DNA from: Pseudomonadota bacterium
GTDB lineage: Bacteria; Pseudomonadota; Alphaproteobacteria; Sphingomonadales; Sphingomonadaceae
Direction of reading: 5' to 3'
DNA: 64,000 nucleotides
Assembly: GCA_023394965.1 (NCBI GenBank)
Contig: JAEWZX010000013.1
Span: 124,001-188,000 of the forward strand
The notes under the pieces are model-generated. The model saw only the letters and a program-made list of their open reading frames with translations. It did no database searches and was not told where the DNA came from. This document shows, piece after piece, positions 33,628-41,648 of this stretch. Numbering within the stretch: the first letter of the stretch is position 1; every line of letters starts with the position of its first letter. A program made the translations under genes and the position numbers.

Positions 33628-34301
33628 TGGGCTATCTTTCGCAATCCGATCACAAGATCGTGTCCGATGCCGTTGCGGCAGCGGAACTGACGACAAGCGG
33701 TGAAATCGTGACCGTTCTGGCCGACCGCAGCGATGGATATTCCGATGTCGTGCTGGTCTGGGCCGTGGCCCTTTCCTTCACCGCGATGAGCCTGTTCGCC
33801 GTAATCCCGCAGCCTTTCATGGACCTGTGGGATTCGCTGGTCGGAGGCTGGATGCATGAATGGACGACCGGCGAACTGGCCAGCATGACCATCGCGCTGG
33901 GACTCGTCGCCTTTACGGTGGGGTGGCTGGTGCTGAGCTGGGACCCACTGCGCTTCGCCCTCACTCCCGGACCGCTGAAAAGCGCGCGTGTACACAACAG
34001 CGCGATTACGCACTTCAAGGTTGGCGCCGAACAGCGCACGCATGGCCGCACCGGCGTATTGCTGTACCTTTCAATGCGCGAACACCGGGCTGAAATCGTC
34101 GCCGACCAGCCGATCGCCGAAATCGTCCCTGCGGAAGTCTGGGGTGAAGCGATGGCAGACATGCTGGCCGAATTGAAGCAAGGCCATATCGCCGAAAGTC
34201 TGGCCATCGGGGTGCACGATGTCGGCAAGGTGCTGGCGGAACATTTCCCGCGCACCGAAGACGACAGAAACGAACTTCCCGACCGTCTGATCGAAGTCTG
34301 A
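33627..34301 (+). CDS. Second TPM-domain membrane protein
   Basis: 224-residue protein starting at ATG 33627, which shares a base with the stop of the preceding gene. A short N-terminal part (SDHKIVSDAVAAAELTTSGE) is followed by two TM segments (about 40-58 and 85-105). A TPM-like domain follows with RTGVLLYLSMREHRAEIVAD and WGEAMADMLAELKQGHIAES. The inverted order (membrane part first, domain after) differs from the preceding gene. Members are often annotated as TPM_phosphatase-domain proteins; no activity is established. Confidence 0.82.
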   Translation: MGYLSQSDHKIVSDAVAAAELTTSGEIVTVLADRSDGYSDVVLVWAVALSFTAMSLFAVIPQPFMDLWDSLVGGWMHEWTTGELASMTIALGLVAFTVGWLVLSWDPLRFALTPGPLKSARVHNSAITHFKVGAEQRTHGRTGVLLYLSMREHRAEIVADQPIAEIVPAEVWGEAMADMLAELKQGHIAESLAIGVHDVGKVLAEHFPRTEDDRNELPDRLIEV

Positions 34302-34303
34302 CC

Positions 34304-34849
34304 ATGCCTGTTCCCGATCACGATGCAGACGAACAGATCGTCTGGCAGGGCGACTATATCACCGCCAAAAAGCGCGGACGGTGGGAATATGTCGGCCGCC
34401 CACGCAACATCCGCGCCGCAGTGATCCTTGCCGTCGACGACGACCGGCATGTCCTGCTCGTCGAACAATATCGCGTGCCGCTCGGCCGCCCATGCATCGA
34501 ACTGCCCGCAGGGCTGATCGGCGACGAGGAAGAGTTTGGCGACGAAGACCCGCTCGCCGCGGCCGGTCGCGAACTGGAAGAGGAAACCGGCTACCGGGCC
34601 GAGGTGCTGGAAGATCTGGGCACTTTCTGGTCTTCGCCGGGAATGGTCAGCGAAAGTTTCACCCTGGTCCGCGCGAGCCATCTCGCCAAGGTCGGTCAGG
34701 GCGGCGGTGTCGGTGGTGAAAACATCACCGTTCACCGCGTCCCACTGTCGGAAGTCGGTGCTTTTGTCGCCGCCAAGCGCCGCGACGGTTGCGGGATCGA
34801 TGTGCGCATGCTCTTGCTGCTGGGACAGGGATTACTGGCAGGAGAGTGA
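34304..34849 (+). CDS. NUDIX hydrolase, ADP-ribose pyrophosphatase type
   Basis: 181-residue cytoplasmic hydrolase. The Nudix box core is visible as EDPLAAAGRELEEETGYRAE, with the RExxEExG metal-binding helix. PCIELPAGLIGDEEE before it and FWSSPGMVSESFTLVRAS after it match ADP-ribose/ADP-sugar pyrophosphatases. It starts 2 nt after the TPM gene stop and is followed 2 nt later by the SDR gene. The exact substrate is unproven. Confidence 0.85.
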   Translation: MPVPDHDADEQIVWQGDYITAKKRGRWEYVGRPRNIRAAVILAVDDDRHVLLVEQYRVPLGRPCIELPAGLIGDEEEFGDEDPLAAAGRELEEETGYRAEVLEDLGTFWSSPGMVSESFTLVRASHLAKVGQGGGVGGENITVHRVPLSEVGAFVAAKRRDGCGIDVRMLLLLGQGLLAGE

Positions 34850-34851
34850 AA

Positions 34852-35637
34852 ATGGCCAACGGACGGTGTGCAGGCAAGCTGGCGCTGGTGACAGGCGCGG
34901 CTCAGGGGCTGGGGCGCGCACATGCCACCCGCCTCGCCGAAGAGGGTGCAAGGGTGCTGTGCACCGATATCAATGGTGACGGCGCTGCCGAGACCGCTTC
35001 CCTGATCAACGATCAGCTGGGCAGTGGCACCGCTTTCGCCATCCAGCACGATGTTACCGATCCACACGCCTGGGAAGCCGCCGTCGATGCCGCGCGCGAC
35101 AATATCGGCGGCCTCAACGTGCTGGTGAACAATGCCGGGATCGGCGTTGGCGGCGATATCGAAAGCTGCGATTTCGACGATTGGAAACGCTGCTTTGCAG
35201 TCAATGTCGATTCGATCTTTCACGGTTGCCAGAAAGCGCTGCCCCTGATGCGGGATCACGCACCGGGATCGATCGTGAACATATCCAGCATTGCGGGCCT
35301 GATCGCCAGCGACACAATGCCGGCCTATAACTCATCGAAAGCGGCAGTGTGGATGCTGACCAAGTCCATCGCGCTGCACTGCGCCAAGAAAAACATGCAG
35401 ATCCGCTGCAATTCGGTGCACCCGACGTTCGTCGATACGCCGATCCTCGATGGCACGGCGCTCAACCACAATCTCGACAAGGGTGTGCTGATGGAAAAGC
35501 TGGCCCGGCAGATTCCGTTGAAATTCGTCGGCGAACCCAACGATATCGCCAATGCCGTGGTCTATCTCGCCAGCGATGAGAGCCGCTTTATGACGGGCGC
35601 AGAACTCAAGCTCGATGGCGGAATTTCGGCGATGTAG
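34852..35637 (+). CDS. SDR family dehydrogenase (3-alpha/20-beta-hydroxysteroid DH-like)
   Basis: 261-residue short-chain dehydrogenase. TGAAQGLG is the cofactor loop (14-21), NNAG lies at 93-96, and the triad is Ser146, Tyr159 and Lys163 (YNSSK). Asp39 after the second strand favours NAD. The C-terminal FMTGAELKLDGG is typical of classical SDRs acting on cyclic alcohols. GGAGAGTG precedes ATG 34852; an in-frame extension to 34789 lies inside the nudix gene and is rejected. It is the last gene of the lemA run and is closed by a terminator. Confidence 0.88.
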   Translation: MANGRCAGKLALVTGAAQGLGRAHATRLAEEGARVLCTDINGDGAAETASLINDQLGSGTAFAIQHDVTDPHAWEAAVDAARDNIGGLNVLVNNAGIGVGGDIESCDFDDWKRCFAVNVDSIFHGCQKALPLMRDHAPGSIVNISSIAGLIASDTMPAYNSSKAAVWMLTKSIALHCAKKNMQIRCNSVHPTFVDTPILDGTALNHNLDKGVLMEKLARQIPLKFVGEPNDIANAVVYLASDESRFMTGAELKLDGGISAM

Positions 35638-35656
35638 TTCCCGAAGGCAGAAACAA

Positions 35657-35686
35657 GAGAGGGGCCATTCGGCCCCTCCCGGTTTT
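35657..35686. terminator. Bidirectional terminator between SDR and pspC operons
   Basis: 8-bp perfect stem GAGGGGCC / GGCCCCTC with an ATTC loop, followed by CCGGTTTT on the plus strand and TTGTTTCT on the minus strand. A second inverted repeat, CCACGGCC (35698-35705) / GGCCGTGG (35733-35740), directly abuts the pspC stop. Confidence 0.85.
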
Positions 35687-35740
35687 CTGATCTAGAGCCA
35701 CGGCCGGCACGAAAACCGGGACGGTTGGCATGGGCCGTGG

Positions 35741-35962
35741 TCAGTCGGCGATCAGGGCGATCGCGAGGTAGAGCAGAATGAAGCTGCCAAATCCCAGCAG
35801 CGTTCCTGCGACGAATCCTAAACGGACCCAGAGTGCGTCGATTTCGAAGTGACGCGCGATGCCGGCGCAGACCCCCAGCATCTTGCCATTGGCACGGTCG
35901 AGGGCGAAGTTTTTCTCAGGTCGCACGACAGGGTCTTCTTCGCGAAACTTCAGATTGCTCAT
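35741..35962 (-). CDS. pspC: PspC domain protein
   Basis: 73-residue phage-shock-type inner-membrane protein. The PspC core reads GKMLGVCAGIARHFEIDALW followed by VRLGFV and a hydrophobic segment. In enterobacteria PspC senses inner-membrane damage and activates PspA. This one is short, with no C-terminal leucine zipper. Its ATG overlaps the stop of the upstream micropeptide by 4 nt (ATGA), so it is probably translated by coupling. No pspA or pspB is adjacent. Confidence 0.9.
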   Translation of the reverse strand: MSNLKFREEDPVVRPEKNFALDRANGKMLGVCAGIARHFEIDALWVRLGFVAGTLLGFGSFILLYLAIALIAD

Positions 35963-36075
35963 GCGATCAGTCCATTCGGCGATGCGGGAACGATGGCGGT
36001 GGCGAAAAATACCGCCGAGAGCGCGAGCGAAAAGGCAGCTGCGAAAAGCTTGTTGCCATTTTCAGAGTTGAACAT
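35959..36075 (-). CDS. Micropeptide with one membrane segment, copy 2
   Basis: 38-residue peptide with one hydrophobic helix (about 10-29) ending in AIVPASPNGLIA. It is clearly a paralogue of the 39-residue peptide just upstream: both share SAVF..AIVPASP.GL.A and a polar N-terminus. AAGGAAAG lies before ATG 36075. The stop overlaps the pspC start, so it is a fixed part of that operon. Function unknown; it may be a PspB-like partner or regulator of PspC. Confidence 0.75.
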   Translation of the reverse strand: MFNSENGNKLFAAAFSLALSAVFFATAIVPASPNGLIA

Positions 36076-36113
36076 GTGATCTTTCCTTATTTCGGCTTGG
36101 TTGGCGAGCTGGC

Positions 36114-36233
36114 TTAGGCGACGAGACCGGCGGGGCTTGCTGGCACGATGGCAGCGGCCATGAAGACTGCCGAAACGCTCAGAGCGAAGACGGCGGCGAG
36201 TGCACGGTTGCTGGCATATTCGAAGATGGACAT
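36114..36233 (-). CDS. Micropeptide with one membrane segment, copy 1
   Basis: 39-residue peptide: a short N-terminus (MSIFEYASNRALA), one hydrophobic helix and the tail AIVPASPAGLVA shared with copy 2. AAGGAG 7 nt before ATG 36233 is a strong ribosome site. It is the first gene after the near-consensus sigma-54 promoter at 36292-36307. The conserved Pro-Ala-Ser-Pro tail after the helix would face one membrane side in both copies. No family is recognised. Confidence 0.75.
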   Translation of the reverse strand: MSIFEYASNRALAAVFALSVSAVFMAAAIVPASPAGLVA

Positions 36234-36291
36234 TGTGGTTCTCCTTGATCCTTGGTTCGTTTTCCCGGACCATCCGGGATGCCAACTACAC

Positions 36292-36307
36292 TGCAACGGG
36301 TGTGCCA
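36292..36307 (-). promoter_or_regulatory. Sigma-54 (-24/-12) promoter of the micropeptide-pspC operon
   Basis: On the minus strand TGGCACACCCGTTGCA matches TGGCAC-N5-TTGCA exactly, with GG-N10-GC spacing. Transcription would start near 36281, about 48 nt before ATG 36233. E. coli psp is also sigma-54 dependent, which fits the PspC gene downstream. Confidence 0.8.
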
Positions 36308-36380
36308 AACTGAAGAGAGCGCGGAATTCCGCCAATTTTTCCTGAACCGAAGAAGTGCGCATCGTTAATCTATCCGAAAG

Positions 36381-36399
36381 GTTGGGAAATTTCCCCAAC
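36381..36399. promoter_or_regulatory. Inverted repeat, possible activator site
   Basis: GTTGGG (36381-36386) and CCCAAC (36394-36399) around AAATTTC, followed by a partial third arm TGTTGG. It lies about 100 bp upstream of the predicted sigma-54 start, the usual place for an enhancer-binding protein, and also 64 bp upstream of recF. Confidence 0.45.
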
Positions 36400-36462
36400 T
36401 GTTGGAAATGGCCTGATTGAAGTGGCGGCAGAACCTTCCGCGCGCTATCGCAGCCACTCCTT

Positions 36463-37542
36463 ATGGCGCTCGACCGCATCTCCCTCACTGACTTCCGCAA
36501 CCACCCTGCCACCGAGCTGGGCGGCACTGCGCAGTTCAACCTGCTGGTCGGCGAAAACGGTGCGGGCAAGACCAACATCCTCGAAGCGCTTTCTCTCCTT
36601 GCCCCCGGTCGCGGGCTGCGCCGGGCGTCCCTCAGCGACATGGCTCGCGCCGACAGCAGTGCAGGGTTCGGCATTGGCGCCAGTCTGATCCAGGATGAAG
36701 AACCGGTCCGCCTCGCCACCTATTCCGAAAGCGCCAGCCCCGGGCGTCGACGCGTGCGCATCAACGGGGCGGAGAGCAGCGCGACAGGTCTTGGCGAATG
36801 GTTGGCAGTCACATGGCTGACGCCAGCCATGGATGGCCTGTTCACCGGCCCTGCCGGCGACCGCCGCCGCTACATGGACCGCCTCGCCCTCGCGCTCGAA
36901 CCGTCCCACGCCAGTCACGCCGCCCGCTATGAAGGGGCCCTGCGCGAACGCAACCGCCTGCTGTCCGATTTGCGAGAGCCCGAAAGTGCCTGGCTCGATG
37001 CGATAGAGGCACAGATGGTCCTGCACGGTTCGGCGCTGATGCAGGGGCGTGCGCGGCTGGTGGAAACGCTGGCCGTGCGGCTTGCGGAAATGCCAGCCGA
37101 ACCCTTCGCCCGCCCTGCCCTGACCTATTCTCCCAGCGCGCCCGATCATGCCGATGGGCTGTCCCAGGCGCTATATGATAACCGTCGGCGCGACCGGGCA
37201 GCGCAGCGCACGTTGAGGGGCCCCCATCGCGACGAGCTTGAGGTCATCCACGCAGCCAAGCGCGTGCCTGCGGCACAAAGTTCCACGGGAGAGCAAAAGG
37301 CGATGCTGGTGGCCATGACGCTCGCCCATGCAGGGCTGACGACGCAAGGACGCGCCGGCCTGTTACTGCTCGACGAAGTGGCCGCGCATCTTGATCCCGT
37401 CCGCCGCGCCGCCCTGTTCGACCAGTTACGCAGCAGCGGTGCACAGGTCTGGATGACCGGGACCGAGCTGGCCCCATTCAGCAGCATCGCGGCTGAATCC
37501 GCCGTCTGGCACGTCAGCGCAGGAACGGTGGCCCGCGACTAA
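36463..37542 (+). CDS. recF: DNA replication/repair protein RecF
   Basis: 359-residue SMC-like ATPase that helps load RecA at gaps through RecFOR. Walker A is GENGAGKT at 30-37 within LVGENGAGKTNILEALSLL. The signature region is STGEQKAMLVAMTLAHA and Walker B LLLDEVAAHLD. It is separated here from dnaA-dnaN-gyrB. The stop overlaps the convergent esterase stop by 4 nt. Start ATG 36463 has no strong ribosome site. Confidence 0.96.
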   Translation: MALDRISLTDFRNHPATELGGTAQFNLLVGENGAGKTNILEALSLLAPGRGLRRASLSDMARADSSAGFGIGASLIQDEEPVRLATYSESASPGRRRVRINGAESSATGLGEWLAVTWLTPAMDGLFTGPAGDRRRYMDRLALALEPSHASHAARYEGALRERNRLLSDLREPESAWLDAIEAQMVLHGSALMQGRARLVETLAVRLAEMPAEPFARPALTYSPSAPDHADGLSQALYDNRRRDRAAQRTLRGPHRDELEVIHAAKRVPAAQSSTGEQKAMLVAMTLAHAGLTTQGRAGLLLLDEVAAHLDPVRRAALFDQLRSSGAQVWMTGTELAPFSSIAAESAVWHVSAGTVARD

Positions 37543-38240
37543 GGCTTGGGCGGCAGCGCCTTTTGCACATCCTCCATCGTATCGCGGACAAGCGCGGCAA
37601 TCCCATCTGCCGTGGGATGAATGCGATCCTCGAGAAACAGGCTGCGGTCTTCGTAAATGCTTTCCAGCCAGAAGGGCACAAGCTCTACATCATATTTTTT
37701 CGCCAGATCGCCATACAGGCTGTCGAACTGCTGCTGATACTCACTGCCGTAATTGGGCGGCGACCGCATACCCATCAGCAACACGGGGATCCCGCGCCCG
37801 CGCAATTCCTGCAGCATCGCATCGAAATTGGCACGCGTCTGATCGGGCTGAATTCCGCGCAGCATATCGTTGCCGCCAAGTTCGAGGATAACGAGATCGG
37901 GTGTCGCTTCCTGCGCATCAAGTGTGAAGGCCAGCCGTTGCAGTCCGGCTGCGCTGGTGTCGCCCGATACCCCTGCATCGATGACCCGCGCATTGACGCC
38001 GCCTGCGCGCAAGGCATCTTCCAGCTGTTCGGGATAGCCTTGATCTTCTTCCAGACCGTATCCCGCAAACAGGCTGTCACCAAAGGCCAGGATACGCCGC
38101 TCCGGCCCTTCGACCGCGATATCGGATGCAGACGCAGTTTCGACTGTTTCCGTTGCGGACGGCTGCGCCGCATCCTCTGAACTGCCACAAGCGGGCAGTG
38201 CCAGAGCGACGAACAATATCGATAAATACCGCAATCGCAT
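37539..38240 (-). CDS. tesA: SGNH/GDSL lipase-esterase lipoprotein (TesA-like)
   Basis: 233-residue predicted lipoprotein: lipobox LPAC (Cys18), then an acidic Ser/Thr linker. The catalytic domain follows with block I ILAFGDSLFAGYG (Ser56), block III ELGGNDML and block V DRIHPT with the Asp-His pair. This is the TesA/arylesterase family, hydrolysing acyl esters or thioesters in the periplasm. ATG 38240 has AAGGAAG 7 nt upstream. The divergent neighbours ybbA-ybbP match the E. coli tesA-ybbA-ybbP arrangement. The lipid anchor is unlike E. coli TesA, which is soluble. Confidence 0.88.
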   Translation of the reverse strand: MRLRYLSILFVALALPACGSSEDAAQPSATETVETASASDIAVEGPERRILAFGDSLFAGYGLEEDQGYPEQLEDALRAGGVNARVIDAGVSGDTSAAGLQRLAFTLDAQEATPDLVILELGGNDMLRGIQPDQTRANFDAMLQELRGRGIPVLLMGMRSPPNYGSEYQQQFDSLYGDLAKKYDVELVPFWLESIYEDRSLFLEDRIHPTADGIAALVRDTMEDVQKALPPKP

Positions 38241-38287
38241 CGTCGAGCTTCCTTGTGCAACGTCTCGCCCCATGTCATCGCAGTCCG

Positions 38288-38977
38288 GTGACGAACTCTC
38301 AAGCCGCGATTTCCGCCCGCAACCTCACCCTTACCCTCGGCACCAGTGATGCTCCTGTGGAGATTCTTCGCGGAATCGACCTCGACATTGCTCAGGGTTC
38401 CACTGTGGCCCTGCTCGGCCCTTCCGGATCCGGCAAAAGTTCGCTGATGGCGGTTCTATCGGGCCTGGAACGGGCCAGCAGCGGCAGTCTGCACGTCGCG
38501 GGCGAAGATTTCGCCACGCTGGACGAGGACGCACTCGCCCATGCGCGCCGCGGCCGTATCGGCATCGTCTTGCAGGCATTTCATCTTCTGCCGACCATGA
38601 CGGCGCTGGAAAACGTCGCCACGCCGATGGAACTGGCAGGAGAACGTGATGCGCAGGTTCGCGCCAAGGCAGAACTAGAAGCGGTCGGGCTTGGCCACCG
38701 GTTCGACCATTATCCCCAGCAGCTGTCTGGCGGAGAGCAGCAGCGCGTGGCCATCGCCCGGGCCATTGCCCCGCGCCCCGCCCTGATTTTCGCCGACGAG
38801 CCGACCGGCAATCTCGATGCCGCGACGGGGCACGAAATTGTCGATCTGCTGTTCAACCGCCGCGCCGAGACCGGGGCAACGCTGCTGGTCATCACTCACG
38901 ATCCCGAACTTGCGGAACATTGCGAGCGTGTGCTGCAGCTTGGCGACGGCCGCATTGCCAGCGACACTGCTGCATGA
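38288..38977 (+). CDS. ybbA: ABC transporter ATP-binding protein (YbbA/LolD type)
   Basis: 229-residue ATPase with Walker A LLGPSGSGKSSL, Q-loop VLQAFHLLPTMTALENVATP, signature LSGGEQQRVAIARA, Walker B LIFADEPTGNLD and H-loop VITHD. It belongs to the MacB/LolD/YbbA group that pairs with FtsX-like permeases. GTG 38288 is the most likely start; no strong ribosome site is seen. The stop overlaps the permease ATG by 4 nt. The transport substrate of YbbAP is not settled; a mechanotransmission role in the envelope is likely. Confidence 0.9.
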   Translation: MTNSQAAISARNLTLTLGTSDAPVEILRGIDLDIAQGSTVALLGPSGSGKSSLMAVLSGLERASSGSLHVAGEDFATLDEDALAHARRGRIGIVLQAFHLLPTMTALENVATPMELAGERDAQVRAKAELEAVGLGHRFDHYPQQLSGGEQQRVAIARAIAPRPALIFADEPTGNLDAATGHEIVDLLFNRRAETGATLLVITHDPELAEHCERVLQLGDGRIASDTAA

Positions 38978-41481
38978 GTTGGGCGACCGCCTGGCTGATC
39001 GCACGGCGTGATCTGAATGCCCGCTTCCGCGGCCTGCGCCTGCTGCTGGTATGCCTGTTTCTGGGTACTGGCGCACTTGCCGCAATCGGCTCGCTCACCG
39101 CTGCGATCGAACGTGAGATCGAAACCAACGGACGCAGCTATCTTGGCGGCGACCTGCAAGTGGAATTGTGGCAGCGCGACCTTTCCGACACGGAACGCGC
39201 CGCTCTGGAGGAACTGGGTGATATTTCCGCCGGGACCCGCATGCAGGCAATGGCGCGATATGGCGAACAGGCTGCACCGATCGAACTGAAGGCCGTCGAT
39301 ACGGCTTACCCACTCTATGGCGAGCTGACCCTCGACGACGGGCGCGCTGTCGGAGCACCTGGCCGTCGTGAAGCCTGGCTTTCCCCCGGCGCGGCGGACC
39401 GTCTGGGCGTTGCGCAGGGCGACACGATTGCCATCGGGACCGAAACCCTGTCCGTGGGCGGGATCATTGCCGACGAGCCCGACCGGCTTGGCGAAGGGTT
39501 CCAGCTCGGCCCGACCATCATCGTGGCCCAAGACCTGCCCCTTCGCGCCGGTTTGATCGCGCCGGGATCGATGTACCAGTCGAAGACGCGCGTCCGTTTT
39601 ACCCGGAACCGCGATGCGGAAGCTGTCGGAGAGGAGCTGAAGCGGCAATTTCCAGACGCCGGCTTCGATATCGATACAGCCGACCGCGCCGCCCCCGGCA
39701 CCGATCGGTTCGTGGACCGGATGAGCGAGTTTCTCACTCTTGTCGGCCTTGCGGCGCTGGTCATTGCCGGCATCGGTATCGGTGGCGGCGTGACGTCTTA
39801 TCTCGATGCTCGCAGACAGGGGATCGCCACGCTCAAGATTCTTGGCGCGACCAGCAGCGATATTGCGCGCATTTATGCGTTGCAGATCCTCGCCGCGACC
39901 CTTGCGGGCAGCCTGGCAGGCATCGTGGCGGGCATCGCGATCGTCCCGCTTCTGGCATCGGCCCTGCAGGGACTCTTGCCGGTCTCCAGCGGCGTGATCA
40001 TCGATCCCGGCGCCATTCTGCTGGCACTTTCCTATGGCTTGCTGGTCGCGCTGGTTTTCGCCGCGCCGCCACTGCTGCGGGCCCGCAATTTCCCGGCCAT
40101 GGCGCTGATGCGCGCGCGGGTCACCCCGCTGGCCCGCGACCCACGGGCATTCGTGCTGGTCGGCGGCGGGCTGACAGCGATCATCGCGCTGGCCCTGCTT
40201 ACCGCAGACAATCCTCTGCTCTCCGCCAGCTTTCTTGCCGGAGCCGCCGCCATACTCGGGCTGCTCGCTTTAGTCGGGCTCGGCATCCGCAAGCTCGCCG
40301 CGGTGCTGCCGCGTCCAAATAGCCCGATTGCGCGCAACGCGCTGGCCAATCTTCATCGACCTGGCTCCTCCACCGGCGCGCTGGTGACTGCGCTCGGCTT
40401 CGGTCTCTCGGCCTTCGTTTTGCTGGCAGCCGTTCAGAGCGCCATCGACGGCAATATCGCCAAACGTGTGCCGGAGCGCGCACCCGATTATTTCGTACTC
40501 GACATCCCGCGTGACCGACTGAGCGAGTTTGAAACGCTGGTGCGCGATGCCGATCCCGATGCCAGCTGGCGTACCGTACCCGCACTGCGTGGGTCCGTGC
40601 TCGCCTTCGGCCCGGAAGGCGCGATGACGCGCACTGCCGATCTTAAAGAAATACCCGACGGCGCCTGGGCCCTGCGCGGAGAACGCGGCCTGACCTATGC
40701 CGATACGCTGCCGGACGGCAACGAATTGACGCAAGGGGCATGGTGGGGGCCCGCATATTCCGGCGAAGCGCTGGTCTCTGTCGACGAAGATTTCGCCGAG
40801 GCGGCCGACCTCAAGGTCGGCGACATGCTGACCTTCGGCGTGCTCGGCGTCGAACGCACGGCCCGGATTGCCAATCTGCGCCGGATCGATTGGGAAAGCA
40901 TGGGGTTCAATTATGTCTTCGTGCTCAGCCCAAATGCCATTCAGGATGCCCCCCATAATCTTGCCGCGACGATAGAGCTGAGCCCCGGAACGGCGACCAG
41001 CCCGCTGCTGCAATCGCTTGTCGCTGCCCTGCCATCCACCTCGGTGATCGAAGTGGGCGGTGTGCTGGAACAGGCCCGAACCATTCTCGAACAGGTAGGC
41101 TTTGCCACCCTGGCCGCCGCAAGCGTAGCGGTGCTGGCGGGCCTTGCCGTGTTGCTGGGAGCGATTGCAGCGGCTCGCGCGGCGCGCACATACGACACCG
41201 TTGTCCTCCGGGTCCTCGGGGCTGACCGTCGCCAGATACTGGTGATGCAGCTGATCGAATATGTTGTTCTGGCCGCCGCCCTTGCGGTGGTGGCACTCGC
41301 CATCGGGAGCCTGGCGGCCTGGCTGGTGATTACGCAGCTGTTCGAATTCGACTGGCTGCCCGATTGGGGGGAAGTGCTTGCCGTACTCGGCCTTGGCATC
41401 GCCGTCGTGCTCGCCTTTGCACTGGGTGCCTCGCTGCCACTGCTGCGGGCCAAACCGGCCCAGGCCTTGCGGGCTCTCTGA
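38974..41481 (+). CDS. ybbP: FtsX-like ABC transporter permease (YbbP)
   Basis: 835-residue permease with ten predicted TM segments in the YbbP pattern: one N-terminal (LLLVCLFLGTGALAAIGSL), three after a large periplasmic domain, a central pair, a second periplasmic domain, and three at the C-terminus. Two FtsX domains are visible, at about 255-375 and 715-830. It is coupled to ybbA by ATGA overlap. With TesA next door, a role in handling lipids or envelope esters is plausible but unproven. Confidence 0.9.
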   Translation: MSWATAWLIARRDLNARFRGLRLLLVCLFLGTGALAAIGSLTAAIEREIETNGRSYLGGDLQVELWQRDLSDTERAALEELGDISAGTRMQAMARYGEQAAPIELKAVDTAYPLYGELTLDDGRAVGAPGRREAWLSPGAADRLGVAQGDTIAIGTETLSVGGIIADEPDRLGEGFQLGPTIIVAQDLPLRAGLIAPGSMYQSKTRVRFTRNRDAEAVGEELKRQFPDAGFDIDTADRAAPGTDRFVDRMSEFLTLVGLAALVIAGIGIGGGVTSYLDARRQGIATLKILGATSSDIARIYALQILAATLAGSLAGIVAGIAIVPLLASALQGLLPVSSGVIIDPGAILLALSYGLLVALVFAAPPLLRARNFPAMALMRARVTPLARDPRAFVLVGGGLTAIIALALLTADNPLLSASFLAGAAAILGLLALVGLGIRKLAAVLPRPNSPIARNALANLHRPGSSTGALVTALGFGLSAFVLLAAVQSAIDGNIAKRVPERAPDYFVLDIPRDRLSEFETLVRDADPDASWRTVPALRGSVLAFGPEGAMTRTADLKEIPDGAWALRGERGLTYADTLPDGNELTQGAWWGPAYSGEALVSVDEDFAEAADLKVGDMLTFGVLGVERTARIANLRRIDWESMGFNYVFVLSPNAIQDAPHNLAATIELSPGTATSPLLQSLVAALPSTSVIEVGGVLEQARTILEQVGFATLAAASVAVLAGLAVLLGAIAAARAARTYDTVVLRVLGADRRQILVMQLIEYVVLAAALAVVALAIGSLAAWLVITQLFEFDWLPDWGEVLAVLGLGIAVVLAFALGASLPLLRAKPAQALRAL

Positions 41482-41592
41482 AAACAGGTCTTCAAAGCCC
41501 CACAGTCTAACAAGCAGAGTTGCCAGAAATCACCAAAGCGTCACGGCCAGTCTGAATATCCCTTTTGCAGTTCCCGGGCAGGGGCTCTCAGG

Positions 41593-41622
41593 ACAAAAGA
41601 AAAGGGGGCCCGAAAGCCCCCT
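41593..41622 (-). terminator. Rho-independent terminator of the TonB receptor gene
   Basis: On the minus strand AGGGGGC / GCCCCCT around a short loop is followed by TTTTCTTTTGT. It lies 27 nt after the receptor stop. Confidence 0.85.
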
Positions 41623-41648
41623 CTCCCGTAACTCCGATGGCGCTTCGA

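Noticed and set aside
36342..36366. EcfG-like motif (GAAC-N16-GTT) upstream of recF
   Set aside because: Only part of the GGAAC-N16/17-CGTT consensus is present and there is no support from gene function; likely chance.
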